Counted from the first letter of the stretch, positions 16,196-25,205 are shown. The stretch is 64,000 nucleotides of DNA from an uncultured Verrucomicrobiota bacterium (GCA_903826865.1 CAIKGD010000048.1:62001-126000), one strand, 5' to 3'. Made by a program: numbers and translations. Notes: generated by a model not told the origin, from the letters alone.

Positions 16196-17152
16196 ATGCC
16201 GCCTTTTACACTGCCTTTTGAAAAACCTGTTTTTGAGCTCGAGAAAAAACTGCACGAGCTGGAGGCCTTCAGCAAGAAACAGGACATTGATGTCTCGCAT
16301 GAAATCGAGCGCATGAAAGAAAAGATTGCGGCGACCCGCGGGCAGATTTACGGCAACCTGACGGCCTGGCAGAAAGTTCAGGTCGCCCGTCATCCCGAGC
16401 GGCCCTACACCATGGACTACATCCGGAATATGACTACGGACTTCGTTGAAATCCACGGTGACCGCATCCATGCCGACGACCGCGCCATTATCGGCGGCTT
16501 TGCTAAAATCGACGGACAGAAGGTCATGATCATCGGTTCGCAGAAAGGGCGCGACACCCGGAGCAATCTTGAATGCAACTTCGGCTGCGCCTATCCGGAA
16601 GGTTACCGCAAGGCGCTGCGCCTCATGCGGCTCGCCGACAAATTCAACGTGCCGATCATAACGCTTATCGACACCCCCGGCGCATTTCCAGGCCTTGAAT
16701 CTGAAGAGCGTCACATTGCCGAGGCCATCGCCGTCAACCTGCGCGAAATGTTCAACATCCGCGTGCCGATCATTGTCACTATCATCGGTGAAGGCGGCTC
16801 CGGCGGCGCGCTCGGCATCGGCATCGGTGATCGTATTCTGATTTTTGAACACGCCTATTATTCGGTCATTTCTCCCGAAGGTTGCGCCGCGATTCTGTTC
16901 AAAGACCGCGCCTATGCCGACCAGTCGGCCGAAGCGCTGAAAATAACCGCCCAGCATCTGATCGAAAACAAGCTGGCCGATGAAATTGTACCCGAGCCGA
17001 AGGGCGGGGCGCATACCGATCAAAAAGCCGCGGCGGACAATCTTAAAGCCGCGCTTCTGCGCAACCTGGCCGAACTTAAAGCGCAGACGGCTGAACAGCT
17101 CATGATCGCGCGCTACGACAAATTCCGCGCCATGGGTGTGTTTCAGGAGTGA
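16196..17152 (+). CDS. accA: Acetyl-CoA carboxylase carboxyltransferase, alpha subunit
   Basis: A 318-residue subunit that, with AccD, moves the carboxyl group from biotin-BCCP to acetyl-CoA to give malonyl-CoA, the first committed step of fatty-acid synthesis. AccA signatures are clear: LEKKLHELEAFSKKQ at the start, AWQKVQVARHPERPY, IGSQKGRDT, IDTPGAFPGLESEERH and IGEGGSGGALGIGIGDRI. AGGAG stands 7 bases before the ATG. Length matches the family. The stop codon is followed immediately by a heptad repeat hairpin shared with the convergent folB gene. No accD in this window. Confidence 0.96.
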   Translation: MPPFTLPFEKPVFELEKKLHELEAFSKKQDIDVSHEIERMKEKIAATRGQIYGNLTAWQKVQVARHPERPYTMDYIRNMTTDFVEIHGDRIHADDRAIIGGFAKIDGQKVMIIGSQKGRDTRSNLECNFGCAYPEGYRKALRLMRLADKFNVPIITLIDTPGAFPGLESEERHIAEAIAVNLREMFNIRVPIIVTIIGEGGSGGALGIGIGDRILIFEHAYYSVISPEGCAAILFKDRAYADQSAEALKITAQHLIENKLADEIVPEPKGGAHTDQKAAADNLKAALLRNLAELKAQTAEQLMIARYDKFRAMGVFQE

Positions 17153-17256
17153 TGCGTACGACGTATTGCGTACTGCGTATCGCGTAACAGTCGTATTTCC
17201 GGACTTCGGGAAGTTCCGTGCTTTTGTGCAATACGCAGTACCCGTTACGGATTACG
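17153..17256. repeat. Inverted heptad repeat between accA and folB
   Basis: The left arm is five perfect-length heptads, TGCGTAC GACGTAT TGCGTAC TGCGTAT CGCGTAA (17153-17187); the right arm is four inverted heptads, CAATACG CAGTACC CGTTACG GATTACG (17229-17256). The arms can pair. The right arm encodes the last residues and the stop of folB. It may act as a bidirectional transcription stop. Confidence 0.8.
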
Positions 17257-17601
17257 TTTTCTTGTGATTTCAACCGCAACACTGCGGGCAAAGCGCAATG
17301 CGCCGGGCTTATCAATGGTAACCGTTGCGCTTTGAATGCGGGCATCTTTCAGGCAGATTGCCGCAATATTTTCGGCCAACGATTCAATCAGCTTGAGGCG
17401 GCTGTTTTCGACAAAATCAAGAATCGCCACTTTGATCGCTTTGTAGTCTGCCGTATCGTTGAGCTCATCGCTCTTTCCGGCGGCGCGCAGGTCGGTTTCC
17501 ATCATGACATTGATGAGAACGTCCTGCTTATTTTTCCGCTCTGCAGGGTAAAGTCCGATGATGCATCTCAGCGCCAGGTCTCTGATATAAATTTTATCCA
17601 T
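17245..17601 (-). CDS. folB: Dihydroneopterin aldolase
   Basis: A 118-residue enzyme that converts dihydroneopterin to 6-hydroxymethyl-dihydropterin and glycolaldehyde in folate synthesis. Family features: MDKIYIRDLALRCIIGLYPAERK at the start (Ile-rich strand then the G-x-x-P-x-E-R motif), DYKAIKVAILDFVE, LIESLAENIAAI with the pterin-binding Glu, and the catalytic-region Lys in TVTIDKPGALRFA. The C-terminal few residues are read from a heptad repeat arm. It follows the reductase gene by 11 bp on the same strand, forming a pterin-related pair. Confidence 0.93.
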   Translation of the reverse strand: MDKIYIRDLALRCIIGLYPAERKNKQDVLINVMMETDLRAAGKSDELNDTADYKAIKVAILDFVENSRLKLIESLAENIAAICLKDARIQSATVTIDKPGALRFARSVAVEITRKRNP

Positions 17602-17611
17602 CGTCCTGCTT

Positions 17612-18313
17612 TCAGGTTTCTAAAAGGTTTTGTCCTCCGTCGACAAAAATCGTCTGTCCGGTGATATGGTCACTTTTCAGCAGATAGAGAACGGCGCCGG
17701 CGACGTCGGCGGGAGTCGGGCGTTTACTGAGCGGGATGGTTCCGGCATATTCCCACGCCGGATTATCACGATCTTTCGGCGGCGGAAGTATTGCCCCGGG
17801 CGCGACGGCATTGACGGTGATGCCGGGGGCGAGGTCGAGCGCTGCCAGTTTAGTCAGTTCCTCAAGTGCTTTTTTACTGAGCATATACGGCACGCAGGTC
17901 GTGTCGTGTGACGTGACGCGGCGGTCGAGCAGGTTGATGATCTTTCCGGTTTTCGTCTGCCTCGCAAACCCTCGGATCAGCGCCAACGGCGCGAGCAGGT
18001 TCGGCTGTAGCTCTTTTATCGCCGCGTCATAGGTGGCGTCAATGAGCCGGGTCTGGTGAAAAACGCTGGCGTTGTTAACGAGAATGTCGATTGGCCCGAA
18101 CTGCTGCGCAGTGCGTTCCAGCAGCGTTTCACACTGCGCCGGATCGTTCATATCGGCTTGGATGATGTTCGGCCAGAAGGCGCCGGCTTCTTTTTCCGAT
18201 GTTAGGAAATGGACGATTACTTCTGCGCCTTCGGCAAGCAGAGCTTCGGTAATCGCGCGGCCGATACGCACTGCGCCGCCCGTCACCAATGCCCGTTTGC
18301 CTTTCAGTATCAT
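17612..18313 (-). CDS. SDR oxidoreductase, FolM/pteridine-reductase-like
   Basis: A 233-residue short-chain dehydrogenase; the start MILKGKRALVTGG is chosen, five codons after another in-frame ATG. The cofactor loop is TGGAVRIGRAI, a TGxxxRxG form seen in pteridine reductases and FolM rather than the usual TGxxxGxG. LVNNASVF follows, then the catalytic Tyr-x3-Lys in YMLSKKALEELT and VNAVAPGAILPP. Its position 11 bp upstream of folB supports a role in reducing dihydro-pterins (dihydromonapterin or dihydrofolate), which would matter if no DHFR is present. Substrate assignment is inferred from loop type and neighbour. Confidence 0.75.
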   Translation of the reverse strand: MILKGKRALVTGGAVRIGRAITEALLAEGAEVIVHFLTSEKEAGAFWPNIIQADMNDPAQCETLLERTAQQFGPIDILVNNASVFHQTRLIDATYDAAIKELQPNLLAPLALIRGFARQTKTGKIINLLDRRVTSHDTTCVPYMLSKKALEELTKLAALDLAPGITVNAVAPGAILPPPKDRDNPAWEYAGTIPLSKRPTPADVAGAVLYLLKSDHITGQTIFVDGGQNLLET

Positions 18314-18515
18314 GCTTACATTATGCACAAACGATCAGGTTGGTGCAACGGCTGTTATCGGCTCATGCGCAGAGGTGTTCAGTGAATTGTGCTGCCGGTA
18401 TGCGCAGGACGGAGAGCAGTGCGAGACCTTGGTGGCAATCGGCTTTTCGTGTCCGTATGAAAAGGCACATCAAATTTAGATAGACAGTGGGCTTTGTAAT
18501 TCTAATTATCGCGCC

Positions 18516-19802
18516 ATGCATAATTACAAAACGGCGCTGGTGATCGGATGCGGGCGCAGCGGGCGTGCCGCAGAGGCGCTGTTGCGTTCCGAGGGCGTGA
18601 CGACGGTCAGTATCTGTCAGGAAATTACTCCGGATTACCGCTACGAAGACCTGTACTTTACTCCTGACGTTGCCATCATAAGTCCAGGTTTTTCGCTTAA
18701 GCATCCGTGGATAAACGATTTGATTGAGCGGGGCATTCCGTTGCTTTCCGAACTGGAACTGGGCTGGTCGCGCCGTCACTGCCCGGTGATCGCCGTCACC
18801 GGATCCAACGGCAAGAGCACGGTTGTTAAATGGATTACTGATGCCTTGGCGCAGGCTGGACAGAGGGCTGTGCCCTGCGGCAATTACGGCTTTCCGGTCT
18901 GTGCCGCAGTGATGCTTCATGATGTACCGGACTGGCTGGTAATCGAAGTCAGTTCATTTCAGTTGGAGACAATGCAGGAGTTTCGTCCGGATATCGGTCT
19001 GCTGCTCAACGTGTTACCGAACCACCTCGACCGCCACGGAAGCATGGAAAATTATCGGAATCTCAAATTTCGCCTGTTCGCGAATATCCTGACAACTGAT
19101 ACCGTGGTCATTCCCTGTGCAATGGTTTCAAACACCGCGAATAAAATTTCCGGTGTTTTGAAAACATTTGGTACAGAACAGGAAGCGGATTTCCGTTATA
19201 GCGATGGTCGGGTCGGTGAAATCAATCTGAATGGCACCCTTTTTGCCAACGAAATTCTCGGTGTTGCAGGCGGGGCTGTGGCCGCCGTCTGCGCGGCCTG
19301 CGGCATTCCACCTGCGGCGGTGGAGGCGAGCGCACGGGTTTTTGAGCCGCTTCCGCACCGGACGGCACTGGTGGCGGAGATCGGCGGGGTTAAATATGTG
19401 GATGATTCCAAAGCTACTAATATCGTTGCCATGTGCGCGGCAGTTAAAATGTGTTCCAGAAGCGGTAAGGTTCACTTAATTGCCGGCGGGCGGGCCAAGG
19501 AGCGTGATTTAAGTTTGGCAAAAGATTTACTGGCGCAACGGGTTTCGCACCTATATCTTATCGGGGAAGCATCGGGTATGATGCAGGCTGCGTGGGGGGA
19601 CGCGGTTCGGTGTATTTCCTGCGGAACTTTAGGAGCGGCCGTTGAAGCCGCACAGAAGCAGGCGAAGCCGGGCGATACTGTTCTTCTTTCTCCTGCATGT
19701 ACCAGCTTTGATCAGTTTCGCGATTTTAACGAACGCGGCGATTGTTTCGCCGCCGCCGTCTGCGGGCTGAGAGAAACGGGTAGAAGTGTAGGAAACGGGT
19801 AA
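18516..19802 (+). CDS. murD: UDP-N-acetylmuramoyl-L-alanine--D-glutamate ligase
   Basis: A 428-residue ATP-dependent ligase adding D-Glu to UDP-MurNAc-L-Ala in the cytoplasm during peptidoglycan synthesis. Motifs: VIGCGRSGRAAEALL in the N-terminal Rossmann-like domain, the P-loop VTGSNGKSTVVKWI, LVIEVSSFQLETM, LNVLPNHLDRHGSM, the LPHRTALVAEIGGVKYVDDSK block with the carboxylate-binding region, and LLSPACTSFDQFRDFNERG near the C-terminus. The last ten residues (RETGRSVGNG) come from a short internal repeat of AAACGGGTA, possibly a repeat insertion that replaced the native tail. It leads a group with a LysM lipoprotein and ftsW. Confidence 0.95.
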   Translation: MHNYKTALVIGCGRSGRAAEALLRSEGVTTVSICQEITPDYRYEDLYFTPDVAIISPGFSLKHPWINDLIERGIPLLSELELGWSRRHCPVIAVTGSNGKSTVVKWITDALAQAGQRAVPCGNYGFPVCAAVMLHDVPDWLVIEVSSFQLETMQEFRPDIGLLLNVLPNHLDRHGSMENYRNLKFRLFANILTTDTVVIPCAMVSNTANKISGVLKTFGTEQEADFRYSDGRVGEINLNGTLFANEILGVAGGAVAAVCAACGIPPAAVEASARVFEPLPHRTALVAEIGGVKYVDDSKATNIVAMCAAVKMCSRSGKVHLIAGGRAKERDLSLAKDLLAQRVSHLYLIGEASGMMQAAWGDAVRCISCGTLGAAVEAAQKQAKPGDTVLLSPACTSFDQFRDFNERGDCFAAAVCGLRETGRSVGNG

Positions 19803-19825
19803 GGTTATATAAGAAGGAGTTGCTC

Positions 19826-20749
19826 ATGAAGGCGAAGGTTACAGGGTTACTGGTTTTGGCAATGCATATGGTGGTGCTGACCGGTTTTTTGTGTATGCAA
19901 GGTTGCAAAACGGCTAAAGTCGGCAGTGTTCAGCAGGATCAGCCGGTGGTTCTTCCGGCCGGTGATGTTTCCGGCGGCAGTACACTTGCAGTTCCCGCCG
20001 TTCCAAGCGCAAAGGTTTACAGTGTTAAAAAAGGCGACACTCTTTCGTCTATTGCTTCTGCGCACGGTACGACTTGGAAAAAGCTGGCCGAGTACAACAA
20101 TCTCTCCAACCCCAATGAGCTGAAGGTGGGACAGGAAATTCGTATTACTGAATCTTCCGGCGCCGCCGTTTCGTCTAAACACACCGCTCCGGTCTCCAGC
20201 CGTCCGGTTACAGGTGCCATCAAACAGGGAAGCACCTATGTTATTCAAAAGGGCGACATGCTTTCAGCAATTGCCAAACGCAGCGGACTGACGACTGCCG
20301 AACTCAGAACGGCAAACAGTCTGACGAGTGACAGCCTTGTTGTCGGCAAAAGTCTGACTATTCCAAAGAAGGGTGCAGTTAAAGCCCCGGCCGCTGCCAA
20401 GAAGACTCCGGCTGCAGCCAAAGTAGCGGCTCCTGCGCCTGTTAAGGCCGCTGCCGCCGAACCTGTGCCGGCTCCTGCTCCGCTTGCGGACGCCGCCCCG
20501 GCTGCTACTGGTGCAGTAGCTTCATCTGCAGTTGCTCCGGCGGCTTCGCCTGCAGTTGTTCCAGCGGCTCCGGCGGCCAAACCGGCCGGCGCTCCGGTTT
20601 ACGAACATGTACTTTATCCGGGTGAAACGCTGGACGATGTAGCCCGCCAGTACGGCAGTTCGCAACAGGAAATCATGAAGCTGAACAACATCACCGATGC
20701 CGCTTCGGTTAAACCCGGCACCAAGCTGCTGGTTCCGATTCCGGAATAG
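19826..20749 (+). CDS. Triple-LysM peptidoglycan-binding lipoprotein
   Basis: A 307-residue exported protein. The ATG at 19826 has AAGGAG 6-8 bases upstream. The signal MKAKVTGLLVLAMHMVVLTG leads to a probable lipobox ending QGC, making it a likely lipoprotein. Three LysM domains follow: VYSVKKGDTLSSIASAHGTT (about 67-110), YVIQKGDMLSAIAKRSGLTT (about 135-178) and VLYPGETLDDVARQYGSSQ (about 262-305). A long Ala/Pro/Val-rich linker lies between the second and third. It should hold to peptidoglycan. It sits between murD and ftsW and ends at a strong terminator. Confidence 0.85.
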   Translation: MKAKVTGLLVLAMHMVVLTGFLCMQGCKTAKVGSVQQDQPVVLPAGDVSGGSTLAVPAVPSAKVYSVKKGDTLSSIASAHGTTWKKLAEYNNLSNPNELKVGQEIRITESSGAAVSSKHTAPVSSRPVTGAIKQGSTYVIQKGDMLSAIAKRSGLTTAELRTANSLTSDSLVVGKSLTIPKKGAVKAPAAAKKTPAAAKVAAPAPVKAAAAEPVPAPAPLADAAPAATGAVASSAVAPAASPAVVPAAPAAKPAGAPVYEHVLYPGETLDDVARQYGSSQQEIMKLNNITDAASVKPGTKLLVPIPE

Positions 20750-20766
20750 TTGTCCGGGCGGTTGTT

Positions 20767-20798
20767 AAAAGGGACGCCTTGCGGCGTCCCTTTTTTTT
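20767..20798 (+). terminator. Rho-independent terminator after the LysM gene
   Basis: A perfect 12-bp stem AAAAGGGACGCC / GGCGTCCCTTTT with a TTGC loop runs into eight T residues. It lies 18 bp past the LysM stop and 38 bp before the ftsW start, so ftsW probably uses its own promoter or read-through. Confidence 0.92.
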
Positions 20799-20835
20799 CA
20801 TTCTCATTCCGGAATCTTCATGGGATAGTTTCCTT

Positions 20836-21975
20836 ATGCAACGAACCATTTCTGTATTGATTGCGGCGGTGCTCATTCTGGCTACCATCGGTCTGGTTAT
20901 GTTGTTTAGCGCCAGCATGGTGCGCGGCGATGCTGACTTTCATGATACCGGCTATTTTATAAAAAAGCAGGGAATCTGGATGTTATTGTCCCTGATTGTA
21001 GCCATCAGCTGTACGCGGCTGGATATGCGCTGGCTGCGCATAGCGGCACTGCCGACGGCTGGTATTTGTGTGCTGCTTTTGATTTTAGTTTTTGTTCCCG
21101 GTATTGGCGTTAAAACCAACGGCAGTTGGCGCTGGCTTCAACTCGGGCCGCTGCGGTTGCAGCCTTCCGAGTTTGCAAAGATCAGTATCATTCTGGCTTT
21201 TGCATGGTGGATTTCCCGCCGCCGCCGTTATATGCACACTTTTAAAAGAGGGTTGTTGCCGCCTCTGGTGGCGCTTGGCCTTTTTGCCATGCTGCTGATA
21301 GTCGAGCCGGACTTTGGAACGACGGTACTTGTGGGGCTTGTGACAATGGGCTTGCTTTACATTGGGGGAGCACGTCCACGCCATTTACTCGGGTTTGCCG
21401 GTGCCGGTGTCGGTGCTTTGGCGGTGCTTCTGACGCACAATGCTAACCGCATGGATCGCTTCCTCGCCTTTTTTCATCCGGAAGAGAATGCGCAAGGGGC
21501 AGCGTGGCAACTTATCAACGGTCTCATTGCTTTTGCTTCGGGCGGCGCGCACGGCACCGGACTTGGCAATAGTATCCAGAAATATCACTATCTGCCGGAA
21601 GCACACACTGACTTTATTCTGCCGATCATCGGCGAAGAATTCGGTCTCGTTGCCACGCTGGTGGTACTGATCCTTTTTGTTGTTATTTTTATTTGCGGTC
21701 TGCGTATTGCCGGGCGTGCTTCGGATGACTTCGGACGGTTCACTGCGCTGGGTATAACGCTTATGATCACCTTGCAGGCTATGATCAATCTGGCTGTAGT
21801 TACCGGCTGTGTGCCCACTAAAGGAATTGCGCTTCCTTTTATCAGCTACGGCGGATCGAGCTTGCTTGTTTCGTCGGCTATGGTCGGTCTACTGGTCAAC
21901 GTGGCTCATACGGCGCTTGATCCAAAGGTCAAAACCCGCACAGCACTTTTCAAGGATCGTATCCGGACGGCTTAA
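20836..21975 (+). CDS. ftsW: Division septum glycosyltransferase FtsW (SEDS family)
   Basis: A 379-residue polytopic protein of the FtsW/RodA/SpoVE family, which polymerises glycan strands from lipid II at the septum with its partner PBP. The start MQRTISVLIAAVLILAT is chosen because it precedes the first helix. About ten hydrophobic segments are present. Family signatures: GVKTNGSWRWLQLGPLRLQP, SEFAKISIIL, VEPDFGTTVLVGLVT and the C-terminal VPTKGIALPFISYGGSS. Proximity to murD favours FtsW over RodA. It follows the strong terminator of the LysM gene. Confidence 0.9.
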   Translation: MQRTISVLIAAVLILATIGLVMLFSASMVRGDADFHDTGYFIKKQGIWMLLSLIVAISCTRLDMRWLRIAALPTAGICVLLLILVFVPGIGVKTNGSWRWLQLGPLRLQPSEFAKISIILAFAWWISRRRRYMHTFKRGLLPPLVALGLFAMLLIVEPDFGTTVLVGLVTMGLLYIGGARPRHLLGFAGAGVGALAVLLTHNANRMDRFLAFFHPEENAQGAAWQLINGLIAFASGGAHGTGLGNSIQKYHYLPEAHTDFILPIIGEEFGLVATLVVLILFVVIFICGLRIAGRASDDFGRFTALGITLMITLQAMINLAVVTGCVPTKGIALPFISYGGSSLLVSSAMVGLLVNVAHTALDPKVKTRTALFKDRIRTA

Positions 21976-21977
21976 GG

Positions 21978-22916
21978 TCACTTGCAGCGTAACGTGTGTA
22001 CCGTGATTTCCGGCGGACAGTTGAACCGCACTGCTACTGACGAAGTCCCTGCGCCCCGCGAAGTATAGCCGGTCATTTCTTCAAAACGCCACAGGCCGGC
22101 GTGGAATTCGCGCGGGCATTTGCTGTTGGTGAGCAGCGGACGTCCGCCCGGCAGACAGATCTGTCCTGCATGGGTATGACCGCAAAGATAAAGATTTATG
22201 CCTGCGAAGGCGGCCTTCCGGCAGATCTCGGGCGAATGGGCCAGCAGGATTTTGAAATCGTTTTCCGGAACGCCTTCCAGCGCCTTGTCGAGATTGTCGG
22301 TTTCGTAGTAGTGCGGATCGTCCACGCCTGCCAGACAGATGCTTGAGCCGCCGTGTTCCAGCATGACGTGTTCGTTGAGCAGCAGGCGGATGCCGCCTGT
22401 TTCAAGCGCCGGAACCATTTCAATTGCATCGTGGTTGCCGAGGATCGCATAGGTTTTGGTTTTGATATGGCGGTGCAATTCAAGCATCCGGCGCACCGGC
22501 ATTTCATAATCCTCAAAAGTGCCTTCGCGAAAATCGCCGGTGAATACACACACATCATATTCAAGCGGCTCAATCAGCCGGATCAGAATGTCTAGCAGTT
22601 CGGGATTGGCATCAATGTGGGTATCGCTGATGTGCAGCAGGCGAAAGCCGGCGAAAGCTTCCGGCAGGTCGGGGCAGGGAAGATCGTCGGAATTCACCTG
22701 TACGGTCAGCGCGTTGCGGTGGCCGCGCCAATAAAGCCCGGCGGCTTTCAGCAGATTGCGGATGATACGGTGGAGCAGGCGGATGTGTTCAATATGAAAC
22801 CAGACCTTGCCGCTGCCGAAAAGCCGCGCCACATGATGCGTCTGAATTTTCAGGCGCTGCGCCAGCAGAGCCCGGCCCAGCCGCGCCTCAAGGTGTTGAT
22901 AGTCTACATCAGCCAT
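21978..22916 (-). CDS. Calcineurin-like metallophosphoesterase
   Basis: A 312-residue phosphoesterase. The dimetal site is complete: LLHISDTHIDANPE (DxH), VFTGDFREG (GD), ILGNHDAIE (GNHD), LLAHSPEI and LCGHTHAGQICLPGGRPLL (GHTH). The layout matches the YaeI/UDP-diacylglucosamine-pyrophosphatase-like group, often with an N-terminal membrane-proximal part, here about 80 residues of basic helical sequence without a clear transmembrane segment. Candidate substrates are lipid-linked or nucleotide phosphates; none can be fixed from sequence. It converges with ftsW (2 bp gap) and diverges from recD2. Confidence 0.85.
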   Translation of the reverse strand: MADVDYQHLEARLGRALLAQRLKIQTHHVARLFGSGKVWFHIEHIRLLHRIIRNLLKAAGLYWRGHRNALTVQVNSDDLPCPDLPEAFAGFRLLHISDTHIDANPELLDILIRLIEPLEYDVCVFTGDFREGTFEDYEMPVRRMLELHRHIKTKTYAILGNHDAIEMVPALETGGIRLLLNEHVMLEHGGSSICLAGVDDPHYYETDNLDKALEGVPENDFKILLAHSPEICRKAAFAGINLYLCGHTHAGQICLPGGRPLLTNSKCPREFHAGLWRFEEMTGYTSRGAGTSSVAVRFNCPPEITVHTLRCK

Positions 22917-22966
22917 TGAGATATCCTTTCGCTGTGACTATATTCGCTCATCAACCGGCTTTAAAG

Positions 22967-25153
22967 ATGAATACCGCTCGAACAAAAGACCAGAACCGCC
23001 GCCTCGATGGACAGATTGAGCGGGCCGTTTTCCGCAACGAGGAAAACGGTTATGCCGTTTTGCGCGTTAAAGTCCGCGGACACAAAGACCTCGTCACAGT
23101 TGTCGGTACGGTTTCAAGCGCCAACCCCGGCGAATGGCTGGCCGCCGACGGCGAATGGATCACCGATGCCCATTACGGCCAGCAGTTCAAAGCCGAGTCT
23201 ATGCGGATTTCCCAGCCCGACACGCTGGACGGTATCAAAAAATTTCTCGGTTCAGGAATGATTCGCGGCATTGGCAAAGAGTATGCTGAACGGCTGGTGC
23301 AGGCTTTCGGGCGCGATGTTTTTGATGTGATCGAAAACTCTTCGGCCAAGCTGCTCAAAGTGGAGGGCATCGGTCCAGGACGGCGTGCCAGCATTCGCGC
23401 GGCGTGGGCGGAGCAGAAGGGCGTTCGCGAAATCATGAGTTTTCTCTTCAGCCACGGCGTGAGTACTGCGCGCGCTTTCCGGATTTATAAAGCCTACGGC
23501 GAACGATCGATTGAACTGATTCAGCGCGATCCGTACTGTCTGGCCCGCGACATCCACGGTATCGGCTTTTTGATTGCCGACGGCATTGCGCAGAAACTCG
23601 GCATTGCCAAAGATTCCGAACTGCGCGCCCGCGCCGGAATTGAATATGTCCTGCAGGAGCTGACCACCAGCGGCCACTGCGCCTCGCCGCGCGGCGATTT
23701 ACAAAGCAAAACTGTCGAACTGCTGGATATTCAACCCGAACAGATCGCCGGTGCGCTTGATTGGCTGATCAACGAAAAACGGCTCATCCTGGATGAAGAC
23801 CGGCAGGGCCGCGCGCTGGTCTATCTGCCGAAGCTTTACTTTGCCGAATGGGCCTTCGCCAAAAAACTGACCGAACTGAATTACGGCAAACATCCCTGCC
23901 CGAAGATCGATTTTGAAAAAGCGCTCGACTGGGTGCAGAAGAAAACAAAAATCCAGCTGTCAGAAAACCAGTGCGAAGCACTGCGTCTTGCTGTGCAGGC
24001 CAAAGTCATGGTTATCACCGGCGGCCCCGGCGTCGGTAAAACCACGCTGGTGAATTCAATCATTCAGGTTTTATCGGCGAAAAAACTGACGGTCTTGCTT
24101 TGCGCGCCGACGGGTCGCGCGGCCAAGCGGCTGAGCGAAACGACTGGGCTGGAGGCCAAGACGATTCACCGTCTGCTCCAGTTCAATCCCGGAACCGGCG
24201 GATTCCGGCATACGGAAGAGAATCCGCTCGAAGGCGATGTTTTCATCATTGATGAAGCCAGTATGATTGATCAAGTACTGGCCTATCAGCTGTTGCAGGC
24301 AATTCCGCAGCGCGCGGCGGTGATTTTTGTCGGCGATGCCGACCAGCTTCCGTCCGTCGGACCGGGCCGTGTGCTTTGCGATATTATAGCGTCTGGTGCC
24401 GTGCCGGTCGTCGCGCTCACCGAAATTTTCCGGCAGGCTGCCGAAAGCCGGATCGTCACCGGTGCACACCGCATTAACCACGGACAGCTTCCGGAATTTC
24501 CGGAAGAAGGCGACAAATCGTCCGATCTCTATTTTGTCGAAGCCGAAGAAGCGCAGAAGGTGATCGGCGTGATCAGTAAAATGGTCAGCGAATCGCTTCC
24601 GCAGCGGCTTGGCTTTAACCCGATTGATGACATCCAGATACTGACGCCGATGCAGCGCGGCGAACTCGGCGCGCGCAATCTCAATCAGGTGATGCAGGGA
24701 CTGCTGAATCCGGCTGGGCGCGAAATTGAACGCTTCGGCATGGTTTTCCGCGAAGGCGACCGCGTCATGCAGACCGAGAACGACTACGACAAAGAGGTTT
24801 TTAACGGCGACCTTGGACGCATCGTGGCGATTGACGAAGAACAGCGCGAAGTGGTGGTAAAAATTGATGAGCGCCGCGTGAAGTATGAATTTCGCGAACT
24901 CGATGAACTGGTACACGCCTACGCCGTCACCATCCATAAATCACAGGGCAGTGAATATCCCTGCGTGATTATCCCGGTTCACACCCAGCATTTTGTCATG
25001 CTCCAGCGTAGCCTGCTCTACACCGCCGTCACGCGCGCCAAGAAATTCGCCGTGCTGGTCGGAACGAAAAAAGCGATGGGACTGGCCGTCAGTCGCGCCG
25101 AATCCCGCGAACGCGTCACCACGCTCAAAGAACGGCTTCAAAGCCAGAAGTAG
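22967..25153 (+). CDS. recD2: ATP-dependent 5'-3' DNA helicase RecD2
   Basis: A 728-residue SF1B helicase. I chose the ATG at 22967. The N-terminal region carries the RecD2-specific extension (LDGQIERAVFRNEENGYAVL) and helix-hairpin-helix parts (GSGMIRGIGKEYAERLV, KVEGIGPGRRASIRAAW). The motor shows Walker A GGPGVGKTTLV near residue 355, Walker B VFIIDEASMID, VGDADQLPSVGPG, and C-terminal AVTIHKSQGSEYPCVI plus LYTAVTRAKK. RecD2 acts alone, without RecBC, in DNA repair and mismatch-linked processes. It starts 51 bp from the divergent phosphoesterase start. Confidence 0.95.
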   Translation: MNTARTKDQNRRLDGQIERAVFRNEENGYAVLRVKVRGHKDLVTVVGTVSSANPGEWLAADGEWITDAHYGQQFKAESMRISQPDTLDGIKKFLGSGMIRGIGKEYAERLVQAFGRDVFDVIENSSAKLLKVEGIGPGRRASIRAAWAEQKGVREIMSFLFSHGVSTARAFRIYKAYGERSIELIQRDPYCLARDIHGIGFLIADGIAQKLGIAKDSELRARAGIEYVLQELTTSGHCASPRGDLQSKTVELLDIQPEQIAGALDWLINEKRLILDEDRQGRALVYLPKLYFAEWAFAKKLTELNYGKHPCPKIDFEKALDWVQKKTKIQLSENQCEALRLAVQAKVMVITGGPGVGKTTLVNSIIQVLSAKKLTVLLCAPTGRAAKRLSETTGLEAKTIHRLLQFNPGTGGFRHTEENPLEGDVFIIDEASMIDQVLAYQLLQAIPQRAAVIFVGDADQLPSVGPGRVLCDIIASGAVPVVALTEIFRQAAESRIVTGAHRINHGQLPEFPEEGDKSSDLYFVEAEEAQKVIGVISKMVSESLPQRLGFNPIDDIQILTPMQRGELGARNLNQVMQGLLNPAGREIERFGMVFREGDRVMQTENDYDKEVFNGDLGRIVAIDEEQREVVVKIDERRVKYEFRELDELVHAYAVTIHKSQGSEYPCVIIPVHTQHFVMLQRSLLYTAVTRAKKFAVLVGTKKAMGLAVSRAESRERVTTLKERLQSQK

Positions 25154-25163
25154 AGAGAGTTTC

Positions 25164-25187
25164 GCGCAAAGCCGCAAAGGCGCAGAG
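25164..25187. repeat. Octamer repeat downstream of recD2
   Basis: Three 8-bp units GCGCAAAG CCGCAAAG GCGCAGAG lie 11 bp after the recD2 stop. It is the same kind of phased short repeat as the heptads but with unit length 8. Confidence 0.6.
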
Positions 25188-25205
25188 AGTTTTCAAACAC
25201 CGGAA

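Noticed and set aside
18312-18479. Possible 55-codon Cys-rich frame upstream of murD
   Set aside because: It overlaps the start of the minus-strand reductase, has no ribosome-binding site and no clear relatives; might be a remnant but unsupported.
19774-19802. Repeat AAACGGGTA...AAACGGGTA at the murD end as a further heptad locus
   Set aside because: The two copies are 19 bp apart, not a multiple of seven, so it is kept only as a possible member.
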